From Clostridia bacterium (lineage in GTDB: Bacteria; Bacillota; Clostridia; Oscillospirales; CAG-272), in the NCBI GenBank assembly GCA_017482055.1, contig JAFUOH010000006.1:1-63466 (forward strand): a stretch of DNA of 63,466 nt, written 5' to 3'. Below, one piece after another: positions 1 through 7,789 of this stretch (position 1 is its first letter; every line of letters begins with the position of its first letter). The notes under the pieces were generated by a model. The model worked only from the letters and a program-made list of their open reading frames with translations, was not told where the DNA came from and searched no databases. The position numbers and the translations under genes are program-made.

Positions 1-78
1 GTGCTCATCAATGACCCGACAAAGGGGTATGGTATATTTATCGAAAATATGCTTGCAAAAGCAGAAAAAGTCCAATAA
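1..78 (+). CDS. C-terminal end of an unidentified protein
   Basis: Frame 1 is open from the window edge and ends with TAA at 76-78, giving 25 residues that finish ENMLAKAEKVQ. A clean intrinsic terminator follows immediately, so this is very probably the true 3' end of a gene that begins outside the window. The fragment is too short to assign a family. Confidence 0.6.
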   Translation: MLINDPTKGYGIFIENMLAKAEKVQ

Positions 79-81
79 ATC

Positions 82-120
82 AAATGCTCGCATGAACGTC
101 TCAGGCGAGCATTTTTATTT
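82..120 (+). terminator. Intrinsic terminator
   Basis: A 10-bp stem, AAATGCTCGC at 82-91 paired with GCGAGCATTT at 105-114, is followed by a T-rich tail. It lies 3 bases after the stop codon of the partial gene. Confidence 0.85.
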
Positions 121-149
121 CTGCCTCATGCAGTCTATGGTGTATCAAA

Positions 150-362
150 TTAAAATTCGGGGATATCGTAAAAACCGAATACGCTTCTGTGATAGTCCCC
201 ATCCGCTTTGTTGAGGAATTGATGGTAGGTTTCTTTGGGAATTATCACGAGCTGAAACGGAGAGGGATACGCTTTTCCTGTATTGGCAACAAGACGTATA
301 GTGTTGGCGGTCTGCAGGTGCTTGACGTTGAGCTTGACGGTTGAAAACTCATTTTTCGACAT
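150..362 (-). CDS. Possible small hypothetical protein (70 aa)
   Basis: The product is MSKNEFSTVKLNVKHLQTAN onward and ends FGFYDIPEF. Its composition looks protein-like, but I recognise no family and see no Shine-Dalgarno sequence before the ATG. The start codon lies inside the 24-base element at 352-375 that is also found upstream of another gene, so the ATG may be incidental. No other gene occupies 121-351. Treat as tentative. Confidence 0.35.
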   Translation of the reverse strand: MSKNEFSTVKLNVKHLQTANTIRLVANTGKAYPSPFQLVIIPKETYHQFLNKADGDYHRSVFGFYDIPEF

Positions 363-375
363 ATTTCGAGGAAAA
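352..375 (+). promoter_or_regulatory. Spo0A-box-containing upstream element, copy 1
   Basis: The element begins TTTTTCGACA and ends CGAGGAAAA. TTCGACA at 355-361 is the exact reverse complement of the B. subtilis 0A box TGTCGAA. A degenerate second heptamer, TTCGAGG at 365-371, follows 10 bp later, as in tandem 0A boxes. A 23/24 identical copy lies at 5177-5200. Both copies end exactly 50 bases before the -35 box of a gene for a stand-alone Spo0A DNA-binding domain, in the same orientation relative to that gene. Function as a binding site is inferred. Confidence 0.6.
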
Positions 376-425
376 ATTATTCACCCGTAACAAATCGCTC
401 TTTGAGGGTTTATTGTTATTGCCGC

Positions 426-454
426 TTGAAATATTGTGCGTAATGTGGTATAAT
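426..454 (+). promoter_or_regulatory. Sigma-A-type promoter
   Basis: -35 TTGAAA at 426-431, 17-base spacer, -10 TATAAT at 449-454. It drives the stand-alone Spo0A-domain gene that starts at 502. Confidence 0.8.
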
Positions 455-501
455 GTTATTACGGTAATATGAAAGAAAAAATGACCCATAAGGAGAACAT
501 T

Positions 502-918
502 ATGACAGGAAATAATGACAAGGGTAACAAGGCCCCAAAACTGTATACTCAGAGTGAGCTTGATATAAAATTATTTAAAACACTTACAAAGCTTGGAATT
601 TCCGCGAATTTGAAGGGATTCAGATATCTAAACTCAGCTATTTCAGCCGTGTATTATGACCCGCAGGCGGGCTCGCATGTGGTGAGCGGTCTGTATAACC
701 GCTTAGCCCTTGAAAATCATACTACGCCCGAGTGTATCGAGCGTTCCATGCGAACTGCTCTTCACAGAGTCCAACGAACGGATAACAGGGACAATTTCTT
801 CAGCTTTTTCGGTGAAGATGCCGGCTTGACAACAAAGAAGTTCATCAATTCGATAGCTAAGAAGCTCAGAGAAGAAAGTGACGAGGAAAAGGATAACAAA
901 AATCGGACCGCAAAGTAA
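502..918 (+). CDS. Stand-alone Spo0A C-terminal-domain protein (paralogue 1)
   Basis: 138 aa. After about 22 leading residues the protein matches the Spo0A DNA-binding domain along its length: LTKLGISANLKGFRYL corresponds to the start of the domain, and CIERSMRTAL sits at the recognition helix (Spo0[11 protein letters not shown]). The contact-type Glu and both Arg are kept. No receiver domain or other partner domain is present. I chose ATG 502 because AAGGAG lies six bases upstream; an in-frame ATG at 469 lacks such a site. It is monocistronic between its own promoter and terminator. Probable DNA-binding regulator; targets unknown. The 0A box upstream suggests control by Spo0A or a paralogue. 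Confidence 0.85.
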   Translation: MTGNNDKGNKAPKLYTQSELDIKLFKTLTKLGISANLKGFRYLNSAISAVYYDPQAGSHVVSGLYNRLALENHTTPECIERSMRTALHRVQRTDNRDNFFSFFGEDAGLTTKKFINSIAKKLREESDEEKDNKNRTAK

Positions 919-936
919 TGCGATCCGATTTTTTTG
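901..936 (+). terminator. Intrinsic terminator overlapping the stop codon
   Basis: AATCGGACCGC at 901-911 pairs with GCGATCCGATT at 920-930, followed by a run of T. The TAA stop codon of the preceding gene lies in the loop. Confidence 0.85.
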
Positions 937-1055
937 TGAGGTTTATTAATACTCAAGCTCCATACCGTCGTATGCAATTTCAATTTAGTTAGGCTCATCA
1001 AGCTTTGAGGCAAACTTCTACGTTTGGGTTTTATTAAAATTTTACGATTTGGTGG

Positions 1056-1084
1056 TTGACTTTTGCTTAGCTGTATACTATAAT
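1056..1084 (+). promoter_or_regulatory. Sigma-A-type promoter
   Basis: -35 TTGACT at 1056-1061, 17-base spacer, -10 TATAAT at 1079-1084. It precedes the glycosidase-like gene by a roughly 125-base leader in which I recognise no riboswitch. The rest of 937-1217 holds nothing I can identify. Confidence 0.75.
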
Positions 1085-1217
1085 GTACCTGTAAGAATCC
1101 GCGTTATAGCATAATGACTCGGCGTTTACAAAAACGTATTGCAAAAATAATGTTTTGTGTAATACAAGCTCACATTGTGCAAATAACTGCGCCGCAGTTT
1201 AAGAAAGAGGTAGCTTA

Positions 1218-3146
1218 ATGGTAAAACTTGCGAAAAAACGCTCTGATTCGTTTTTCGGGCTTCACTTTGACTTCCATCCCACAGCCGATATAATAGTCGG
1301 CGACAATTTGCGCTATGATGTGATAGCAAAGCTGCTTGATGAAACCAAGCCCGACTATGTTCAGGTGGACACAAAGGGGCATCCCGGACTGTCCTCCTAT
1401 CCCACAAAGGTCGGTCATCCCGCACCGCTTATGATGGGCGATCCGCTTAAAATGTGGCGCGAGCTTACCGCCGAGCGTGGTATAGCGCTTTACGGTCACC
1501 ATTCGGGACTTTTCGATATGCGTCAGGCTAAAGATCACCCCGAGTGGGCGGTGGTTGACGAGAACGGCGTTACAAGCGACAGCTATATGTCCGTATTCGG
1601 AGAGTATCCCGAAAAATTCCTCATCCCGCAGTTAAAGGAGCTGGCGCTTGAATACAAGCTCGACGGCGCATGGGTAGACGGCGAATGCTGGGGCACCAAG
1701 CCCGACTATTCGGAAAACGCACAAAAGGCGTGGGCGAAGGTCTCGGGCACGCCAATTCCCAAGTCCGACGATCCCGATTATCCTAAATACCGTGAATTCC
1801 TGCGCGACGCTTTCAAGGCATATGTGGCAAATTACATAGCTGAAATAAAAAGGGCTGCTCCCGACTTCCAGATCACAAGCAATTGGATCTATTCACAGTA
1901 CATGCCCGAGAAGCCCGATGTTTCCGTTGACTTTTTGTCGGGCGACTATTCTCCCAACAACTCTGTCAACAGTGCCCGTATTCAAGGCCGTTACCTCGCA
2001 AACCAAGGACTTCCGTGGGATCTTATGGCGTGGGGGCACAACAGTATCGGTTCGTGGCTGACAAAAAACAGAAGCACCAAGGAGACCGTGCAGCACTGTC
2101 AGGAGGCGGCGTATATCATCTCTCAGGGCGGCGGCTTCCAGTTCTACAATTGGCAGTATGGCGGCGGCTCTACCGTCCAGGAATGGGCGATCCCCACATG
2201 GGCTAAGGTAGCGGAGTTCGTACGTGCACGTGAGCCCTTCTGCAAGGGCGCGAAGCCTTTGCCGCAGGTAGGTGTTTTCCTTTCAAGCGAGGGAAATAAA
2301 GCCGAGGGAAGCGGTGCAACGGCATATCCCGGCACCCGCACCAAGAACTCCGCAAACGGACTCATCCATGTTGCGCTTGACTGCGGTTATGCCACCGAGC
2401 TTCTTGAGACCCACAACCTTGATGACCGCGATATTTCCGAATATGGCGCTATTGTTGTCGCACAGAGCACATGGTTTGACCCCGAGACCAAATCAAAGCT
2501 CATGGCGTACGCCGAGAACGGCGGAAGCCTTATCATCGCGTCGCCCGTCAGCGCAAGGCTGTTTGGCTTCGGTACCTCCGACCCTGTTGATAAACTCATT
2601 CATATAAGCGACGGCGAGTCTGTTGCCCCCATGGAAGCAACCGTGTCCGATCTCGCCGCAATAAGCGGAGCAAAGGTATGCGGCACATATTATCTTGATA
2701 ACTATATGGGCAACGGTCCCTACACGGCGGCACTGTCTTACATGGCGGGCAAGGGCAAAGTAGTTGTCATGGGCATTGACTACGGCTGCGCATATTCCAA
2801 GAACCGCACTACCTGTTCGAAGAATTTCTTCAAGAAAATAATGGCGGATGTATTCAAAAAGCCGCTCGTTACCGTTGAGGGCTCAAGCTTTGTTGAGCTC
2901 GGTATCACCCGCCGCGACAACATGATATATATCCATCTGCTCAACTACGCGGGACCTCATGACGTTTCCTCGATCCGCAGCTACAATGAAATACCAAAGC
3001 TGGGACCGCTGACGGTGAAGATATCCGATGCGATCTCTCCTAAGTCTGTGACAATAGAGCCCGTCCACAAGGCGTGGAAAGGCAATCCGCACAGGATCAG
3101 GATCGAAAGCCTCGATGTACACACGATCATTGCCATAGAGCTGTAA
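1218..3146 (+). CDS. Putative glycoside hydrolase, TIM barrel plus GATase-like domain
   Basis: 642 aa, no signal peptide, so probably cytoplasmic. Residues 10-350 read as a (beta/alpha)8 glycosidase fold, with HFDFHP near the N-terminus, DGAWVDGECWG near residue 150 and SGDYSPNNS near 240. Residues about 355-560 resemble the glutamine-amidotransferase-like trimerisation region found behind such barrels (VGVFLSSEGN, MAYAENGGSLIIASPV). The whole looks like the GHL6/GH29-neighbourhood families, but I cannot name the substrate. RBS AAAGAGG precedes ATG 1218. It is a single gene between its own promoter and terminator. Confidence 0.7.
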   Translation: MVKLAKKRSDSFFGLHFDFHPTADIIVGDNLRYDVIAKLLDETKPDYVQVDTKGHPGLSSYPTKVGHPAPLMMGDPLKMWRELTAERGIALYGHHSGLFDMRQAKDHPEWAVVDENGVTSDSYMSVFGEYPEKFLIPQLKELALEYKLDGAWVDGECWGTKPDYSENAQKAWAKVSGTPIPKSDDPDYPKYREFLRDAFKAYVANYIAEIKRAAPDFQITSNWIYSQYMPEKPDVSVDFLSGDYSPNNSVNSARIQGRYLANQGLPWDLMAWGHNSIGSWLTKNRSTKETVQHCQEAAYIISQGGGFQFYNWQYGGGSTVQEWAIPTWAKVAEFVRAREPFCKGAKPLPQVGVFLSSEGNKAEGSGATAYPGTRTKNSANGLIHVALDCGYATELLETHNLDDRDISEYGAIVVAQSTWFDPETKSKLMAYAENGGSLIIASPVSARLFGFGTSDPVDKLIHISDGESVAPMEATVSDLAAISGAKVCGTYYLDNYMGNGPYTAALSYMAGKGKVVVMGIDYGCAYSKNRTTCSKNFFKKIMADVFKKPLVTVEGSSFVELGITRRDNMIYIHLLNYAGPHDVSSIRSYNEIPKLGPLTVKISDAISPKSVTIEPVHKAWKGNPHRIRIESLDVHTIIAIEL

Positions 3147-3153
3147 AAACAAA

Positions 3154-3197
3154 AAATGTCGGACATTCGCAAAAAGGATGTCCGACATTTATGTTTT
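3154..3197 (+). terminator. Intrinsic terminator
   Basis: A 13-bp perfect stem, AAATGTCGGACAT at 3154-3166 with ATGTCCGACATTT at 3178-3190, followed by a T-rich stretch. Confidence 0.85.
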
Positions 3198-3314
3198 TGT
3201 GCGATATGCATACGATGTCGGAAATCGCGGTTTACGGCTGCTTGTCATATCTCCCATATACGACATAATATGCGATGAGGGGGCAAAAGCTCTCTCGGAA
3301 CTCGGAGGTATGAA

Positions 3315-4169
3315 ATGGCAATCTTTACAAACCAAGCCACGCTGACCTACAACAATGGGGTCACAAACTCAAACGTGGTAACGGGCGAGATAGTGGAGGT
3401 GCTGTCGGCTGAAAAAACAGCCGTTTTGGGCACTTACACCACAGGCGATACAGTGACATACGTCATCAGTATCGTAAACTCGGGAACTGCTCCCTACACG
3501 GGACTTACTGTCACCGACAATCTCGGTGAATACCCTGTCGGCACGGGTACCGCCGTCCCGCTTGAATATATCGACGGCTCTCTGCTCTATTTTGTCAACG
3601 GTGTGCTTGCGGCGGCACCTGCGGCAGATGCGGGAGCACCTCTTGTTATTTCCGGTGTGTCTGTTCCCGCCGGAGGTAATGCGCTGCTTATTTACAAGGC
3701 ACGCATTACGGACGCGGCTCCGCTTAACGCAGAAAGCAGCATCACAAATGTCGCGGAGATATCGGGCGGCGGGCTTTCCACGCCGATAACCGTCACAGAG
3801 ACCGTCACAGCCGGAGACAGTGTGGAGCTGACCATAAGCAAGGCGCTCAGCCCCGAAACGGTGGTTGAAAACGGACAGCTCACCTACACCTTTGTGATTC
3901 GGAATGCCGGCAACACTCCTGCGGTTGCCGCCGATAATCTTACGGTGACCGACACCTTTGATCCGATTCTTGATCCCATCACGGTGCAGCTTGACGGCGT
4001 GACTCTTACAGAGGGTGTTGATTACACCTATGACACCGAAACGGGTGAATTTGCGACTGTTGAAGGCAGGATCACCGTACCTGCGGCGACTTATTCTCAG
4101 GACCCTGTGACCGGTGTGTGGACTGTTACACCCGGTGTTGCGGTGCTTCGTGTGATCGGAACGGTATAA
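3315..4169 (+). CDS. DUF11-repeat protein without secretion signal
   Basis: 284 aa, rich in Thr, Val, Ala and Gly with almost no Lys or Arg. Two beta-sandwich repeats of the DUF11 type are visible: VTYVISIVNSGTAPYTGLTV...DNLG (about 48-150) and LTYTFVIRNAGNTPAVAADN (about 185-284). DUF11 proteins are normally extracellular, but there is no signal peptide, membrane segment or LPXTG anchor. In sporulating Clostridia such signal-less proteins could be spore-surface layers made in the mother cell; that is inference. RBS CGGAGG precedes ATG 3315. A weak match to sporulation sigma sites is noted under findings. Confidence 0.75.
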   Translation: MAIFTNQATLTYNNGVTNSNVVTGEIVEVLSAEKTAVLGTYTTGDTVTYVISIVNSGTAPYTGLTVTDNLGEYPVGTGTAVPLEYIDGSLLYFVNGVLAAAPAADAGAPLVISGVSVPAGGNALLIYKARITDAAPLNAESSITNVAEISGGGLSTPITVTETVTAGDSVELTISKALSPETVVENGQLTYTFVIRNAGNTPAVAADNLTVTDTFDPILDPITVQLDGVTLTEGVDYTYDTETGEFATVEGRITVPAATYSQDPVTGVWTVTPGVAVLRVIGTV

Positions 4170-4178
4170 GCAAATATC

Positions 4179-4216
4179 AAAATATCACCGCACCATTTTG
4201 GCGCGGTGATATTTTA
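4179..4216. terminator. Bidirectional intrinsic terminator between convergent genes
   Basis: AAAATATCACCGC at 4179-4191 pairs with GCGGTGATATTTT at 4203-4215. It gives a T tract on both strands and serves the DUF11 gene (+) and the Spo0A-domain pair (-). Confidence 0.85.
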
Positions 4217-4227
4217 CATAAATCATT

Positions 4228-4614
4228 TTATGTTTCATGCAGGTGCTTTGCGATTGTGGAGATAAACTGCGCACAGGTTGGGCGATGGACCGTAACATCG
4301 TATCCGAAGTATTCCCGCAGCTCGGCGGTGTGACTGCTGCGGCAGGCGCTTTCGATGGCATGACGGCAATTGCGTTCTACATTGGCGGCGTTCGATGCGC
4401 GGCAGACGCGGGCGACTTGCGGATAGAGCGTTTTTGTTATATAGCACGTAATTTCGGGCGTGTGATATGTGAGTATGATCGAACGTCTGATATATTCATA
4501 GCCCTTACAGCTTGTGGGAACACCGAGCCCGATAAGAATCCTGGTGGTGCGTATATCAAGTGCTATATCATTTATATCATCGTAAGTTACGATCTCTTTG
4601 GAGGAATCGTTCAT
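4228..4614 (-). CDS. Stand-alone Spo0A C-terminal-domain protein (paralogue 2)
   Basis: 128 aa. It contains only the Spo0A DNA-binding domain: LIGLGVPTSCKGYEYIRRSI, then NVERNCRHAI at the recognition helix, and YFGYDVTVHRPTCAQFISTI near the end (Spo0A: LFGYTV...PTNSEFIA). Its ATG overlaps the TGA of paralogue 3 (ATGA at 4614-4611), so the two are translationally coupled and transcribed from the promoter at 5098-5126. ERNCR is shared with paralogue 3, pointing to a tandem duplication. Coupled synthesis raises the possibility of a heterodimer; this is inference. Confidence 0.85.
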   Translation of the reverse strand: MNDSSKEIVTYDDINDIALDIRTTRILIGLGVPTSCKGYEYIRRSIILTYHTPEITCYITKTLYPQVARVCRASNAANVERNCRHAIESACRSSHTAELREYFGYDVTVHRPTCAQFISTIAKHLHET

Positions 4615-5039
4615 GTTTTATCACCGCCTAATATGGAATTGGTGCTGACATTGATCAGATTGCGCCTGAGCTTGTCGGCGAGCAGCGCTACAAATTCGCG
4701 CACCGACGGAGCGTTGGAGTGTTCGTTGCAGGAGAAGTATGCCGCAAGCTTCAATGTGTCACACCTTTGCCATAACAGTTTTATAGCTGTACGGCAGTTT
4801 CGCTCTATACATGATACGGTCGTATTATTTTCAACAGCGATCTGACGGTACAGTCCGACGATCACATTTTGTATAGCTGACGGCTCCATATAAACAAGCT
4901 CTATTGCTCGGCACAGATATGAGAACCCCTTTAAGCGGCGCGGAACACCGAGCTCACTGATCAAAAGCTTGACCTGCCTCGTAAGCTCTTCACCGCTGTA
5001 CTCTGTAAATTCTGTTGGGATATCGTTATATGCGGACAT
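4611..5039 (-). CDS. Stand-alone Spo0A C-terminal-domain protein (paralogue 3)
   Basis: 142 aa. The N-terminal 20 residues are unique. Then come LLISELGVPRRLKGFSYLCR, CIERNCRTAI at the recognition helix and SVREFVALLADKLRR at the C-terminus, all aligning with the Spo0A DNA-binding domain. There is no receiver. RBS AGGAG lies seven bases before the ATG. It is the first gene of a two-gene unit with paralogue 2. The upstream region carries a consensus promoter and a perfect 0A box in the same geometry as paralogue 1. Confidence 0.85.
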   Translation of the reverse strand: MSAYNDIPTEFTEYSGEELTRQVKLLISELGVPRRLKGFSYLCRAIELVYMEPSAIQNVIVGLYRQIAVENNTTVSCIERNCRTAIKLLWQRCDTLKLAAYFSCNEHSNAPSVREFVALLADKLRRNLINVSTNSILGGDKT

Positions 5040-5097
5040 GATCAGGCTCCTGTTCGATGAAATTTTCGGATATCCGATAATTGCTGCAGTATATATA

Positions 5098-5126
5098 ATT
5101 ATACCACACTAATCGATTTGATTCAA
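5098..5126 (-). promoter_or_regulatory. Sigma-A-type promoter for the paralogue 3-2 pair
   Basis: Read on the minus strand: -35 TTGAAT (5126-5121), 17-base spacer, -10 TATAAT (5103-5098). The bases just before the -10 (GTGG) are identical to those before the -10 of paralogue 1. Confidence 0.8.
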
Positions 5127-5176
5127 TTAGGATAATATCCGAACATTCTTTGTTCGTTTGTGTCATAATATACTAC

Positions 5177-5200
5177 TTTTCCTCGTAATATGTCGAAAAA
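5177..5200 (-). promoter_or_regulatory. Spo0A-box-containing upstream element, copy 2
   Basis: On the minus strand it begins TTTTTCGACA and ends CGAGGAAAA, with one internal difference from the copy at 352-375. On the plus strand the perfect 0A box TGTCGAA is at 5191-5197. Exactly 50 bases separate it from the -35 box at 5121-5126. It also lies 14 bases upstream of the -35 box of the divergent cysK promoter, so it could act on both. Confidence 0.6.
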
Positions 5201-5214
5201 GCTCCAAGCACTAC

Positions 5215-5243
5215 TTGACAATGAATCGGCGCAGTGATATAAT
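5215..5243 (+). promoter_or_regulatory. Consensus sigma-A promoter for cysK
   Basis: -35 TTGACA at 5215-5220, 17-base spacer, -10 TATAAT at 5238-5243. Both hexamers are perfect. Confidence 0.85.
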
Positions 5244-5304
5244 AGCTGTAACGGCTGTCGCAGCGAATGTAAATGACCATGCCGCAATATTTCGAAATGA
5301 AAGG

Positions 5305-5325
5305 AAGCCGCAGTGCGGTTTTTTT
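5305..5325 (+). other. Terminator-like hairpin at the cysK translation start
   Basis: AAGCCGC at 5305-5311 and GCGGTTT at 5315-5321 form a 7-bp stem (one G-T pair) with loop AGT, followed by seven T. It overlaps the candidate SD and GTG start of cysK, about 60 bases after the promoter. It could attenuate transcription or mask initiation at the GTG. Confidence 0.45.
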
Positions 5326-6263
5326 ATGTGTATATGAATATCTTCAGAACTTTTGGCGAGCTTATTGGCAAGACACCTCTTTTTGAGACAGTGCATTATT
5401 CCGCCGAGCAGGAGCTCGGAGCAAGAATATTCGCAAAGCTTGAATATCTTAATCCTGCGGGAAGTGTTAAGGACAGAGCAGCTCTTTATATGATTGAAGA
5501 TGCCGAAAAAAACGGCAGATTAAAGCCGGGCGCGACCATCATCGAGCCTACCAGCGGAAATACCGGAATAGGACTTGCCGCAGTCGCCGCATCGAGAGGG
5601 TACAAGGTCATTCTGACGATGCCGGATACCATGAGTGTGGAACGCCGTACACTGCTTGCAGCCTATGGCGCCGAGCTTGTGCTCACCGAGGGAAAATATG
5701 GCATGGCGGGAGCAATTGAAAAGGCAAACGAGCTTGCCGAATCTATTCCCGACAGCATGATCGCAGGGCAGTTTGACAATCCTGCCAATCCGAGAGCACA
5801 TTATGAGACTACCGCTCCCGAAATTTGGGAAGATACGGACGGTAAAGTGGATATCTTTGTAGCGGGTGTAGGAACGGGAGGCACACTTACCGGTGTCGGC
5901 AGATATCTGAAGGAAAAAAATCCCGATATCAGGGTTGTTGCAGTGGAGCCGGCTTCTTCACCGCTGCTTTCCGAGGGAAAAGCAGGCGCACACGGTCTCC
6001 AGGGAATAGGCGCAAACTTTGTGCCGGGCATATTTGAGCGGAGTCTCTGCGATGAGATCGTCACGGTCACCGAGGATGCCGCCTATGACGCGAGCCGCGC
6101 GCTTGCAAGAAGCGAAGGCATCCTTGTTGGTATTTCCTCCGGAGCGGCGCTTCATGCCGCTACAGAGCTTGCACGGCTCCCGGAGAACACAAACAAAAAT
6201 ATAGTGGTTCTTCTCCCCGACACGGGCGACCGTTATTTGTCCACACCGCTGTTCGGCGAGTGA
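5313..6263 (+). CDS. cysK: Cysteine synthase (O-acetylserine sulfhydrylase)
   Basis: 316 aa. PLP-dependent; condenses O-acetylserine with sulfide to form cysteine. Visible motifs are GELIGKTPL near the N-terminus, the PLP lysine in NPAGSVKDR (Lys53), the SGNTG phosphate/substrate loop, GTGGTLTGVGRYLKE and the Ser-rich GISSGAA near the C-terminus. GTG 5313 has AAGGAA six bases upstream, but family alignment would also fit ATG 5334, which lacks an SD. No serine acetyltransferase gene is adjacent. It is a single gene with its own strong promoter. Confidence 0.93.
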   Translation: MRFFYVYMNIFRTFGELIGKTPLFETVHYSAEQELGARIFAKLEYLNPAGSVKDRAALYMIEDAEKNGRLKPGATIIEPTSGNTGIGLAAVAASRGYKVILTMPDTMSVERRTLLAAYGAELVLTEGKYGMAGAIEKANELAESIPDSMIAGQFDNPANPRAHYETTAPEIWEDTDGKVDIFVAGVGTGGTLTGVGRYLKEKNPDIRVVAVEPASSPLLSEGKAGAHGLQGIGANFVPGIFERSLCDEIVTVTEDAAYDASRALARSEGILVGISSGAALHAATELARLPENTNKNIVVLLPDTGDRYLSTPLFGE

Positions 6264-6349
6264 TTGCATAAAGAGGTTATCGGTCAGCCGAGAGCGCCCT
6301 ATGATATTAAAAAGATTTTTTAACACCGATAATTTGTCTAATTTCACTA

Positions 6350-6378
6350 TTGACAAATTCGGAGTTTGGGACTAATAT
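6350..6378 (+). promoter_or_regulatory. Sigma-A-type promoter
   Basis: -35 TTGACA at 6350-6355, 17-base spacer, -10 TAATAT at 6373-6378, about 50 bases before the antiporter start. Confidence 0.75.
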
Positions 6379-6430
6379 ATTATAGGTCGTGTAAGTACAC
6401 GGCAAAATTTATTTTTACGGAAGTGTTATT

Positions 6431-7726
6431 ATGACTTTACTTCTCTCAATTTCATTTGCAATGCTCGTCGGGTTGATGCTTTCCCGACTGGCAAAGCTCG
6501 TTTCACTGCCTGCGGTCACCGCTTATCTTGTGGCGGGGATCATAGTCGGGCCTTTCTGCATCGGCGCTCTCGGCATAGAGGGTCTCGGCTTTACATCTGC
6601 CGAAAGTCTTGAAGGGCTTACACTCATCTCAAACGCGGCACTCGGCTTTATCGCGTTCTCGATAGGCAACGAGTTCAGACTGTCCCAGCTCAAAAAGACC
6701 GGTAAGGCGGCTACGTTTATCGGTATTTTCCAGGCTGTTGCCGCGGCTGTGATTGTGGACATTGTGCTTATAGTCCTTCATTTTGCCATGCCCGATGTGC
6801 TGTCGCTTCCCGCAGCGATCGTTCTCGGTGCTGTTGCCACCGCCACTGCTCCTGCGGCTACCCTCATGGTCGTACGTCAGTACAAGGCGAAGGGCGAGCT
6901 TACAGATCTGCTCCTGCCCATCGTTGCTATTGACGATGCTGTGGGGCTTATCGTGTTCGCGATCTCTCTCGGCGTGGCGCGTGCGATCGAGCAGGGACAC
7001 ATTGATGTTGTTTCCATCATCGTAAATCCCATAATCGAGATCCTCGGCTCGCTGATCCTCGGCTCAATTATGGGTGTGATCCTTACGTTTATCGAGCGCT
7101 TTTTCCATTCGCGCTCCAAGCGTATGTCTATGGCGATCGCGTTTGTGTTTTTGACCGTTGCACTGTCAATGCTTAAGTTCCATATCGGAGCTGTCGAGAT
7201 CGGCTTCTCGTCGCTGCTCGTATGCATGATGCTCGGTACGGTATTCTGCAATCTCTGTGACTACTCCGAGGAGCTTATGGAGCGTGTGGACGGCTGGACG
7301 ACGCCGCTGTTTATACTGTTTTTCGTCATTTCGGGCGCAGAGCTGAATATCTCGGTGTTCGGCGACCTTATGATCGTGCTTATCGGTGTGGCATTCCTTA
7401 TCGCACGCGCTGTGGGCAAATGGGGCGGCGCCTATGCAAGCGCCAAGTGGATGAAGTGCTCTCCCAATGTATGCAAATACTTGGGTATAACTCTGCTTCC
7501 GCAGGCAGGCGTTGCGCTTGGTATGTCTTTACTTGTAAGCGACCTTTCACAGGGCGGTCTGATACGAAATATTGTGCTTTTCTCGGTGCTCGTATTGGAG
7601 CTTGTCGGTCCGCTTGCCACCAAGATCGCGCTTACCAAGGCCGGAGACATTATTCCCGAAGGCAAGACCTCGGCACGCGGTGTTATTCCCAGCAAGAATC
7701 AGCATCCGCATCCCAAGCAAAAGTGA
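6431..7726 (+). CDS. Cation:proton antiporter, CPA2/Kef-type membrane domain
   Basis: 431 aa, very hydrophobic, about 12 membrane segments. The order of elements (SLPAVTAYLVAGIIVGPFCIG at the N-terminus, ATAPAATLMVVRQYKAKGELTDLLLPIVAIDDAVGLIVFA in the middle) matches the Na+/H+ exchanger (PF00999) CPA2 branch. The DD pair in AIDDAVGL is the expected ion-binding site. There is no RCK/TrkA-N nucleotide-binding domain, so it is not a full KefB/KefC. The C-terminus is a short basic tail. Likely role: Na+ or K+/H+ exchange and pH or salt homeostasis. Monocistronic. Confidence 0.85.
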   Translation: MTLLLSISFAMLVGLMLSRLAKLVSLPAVTAYLVAGIIVGPFCIGALGIEGLGFTSAESLEGLTLISNAALGFIAFSIGNEFRLSQLKKTGKAATFIGIFQAVAAAVIVDIVLIVLHFAMPDVLSLPAAIVLGAVATATAPAATLMVVRQYKAKGELTDLLLPIVAIDDAVGLIVFAISLGVARAIEQGHIDVVSIIVNPIIEILGSLILGSIMGVILTFIERFFHSRSKRMSMAIAFVFLTVALSMLKFHIGAVEIGFSSLLVCMMLGTVFCNLCDYSEELMERVDGWTTPLFILFFVISGAELNISVFGDLMIVLIGVAFLIARAVGKWGGAYASAKWMKCSPNVCKYLGITLLPQAGVALGMSLLVSDLSQGGLIRNIVLFSVLVLELVGPLATKIALTKAGDIIPEGKTSARGVIPSKNQHPHPKQK

Positions 7727-7789
7727 TTAATCGAAAAAAACGGGCTGTCGCGTTTAGCGTGTGCTCTGCATAAACATTCACAAATCATA

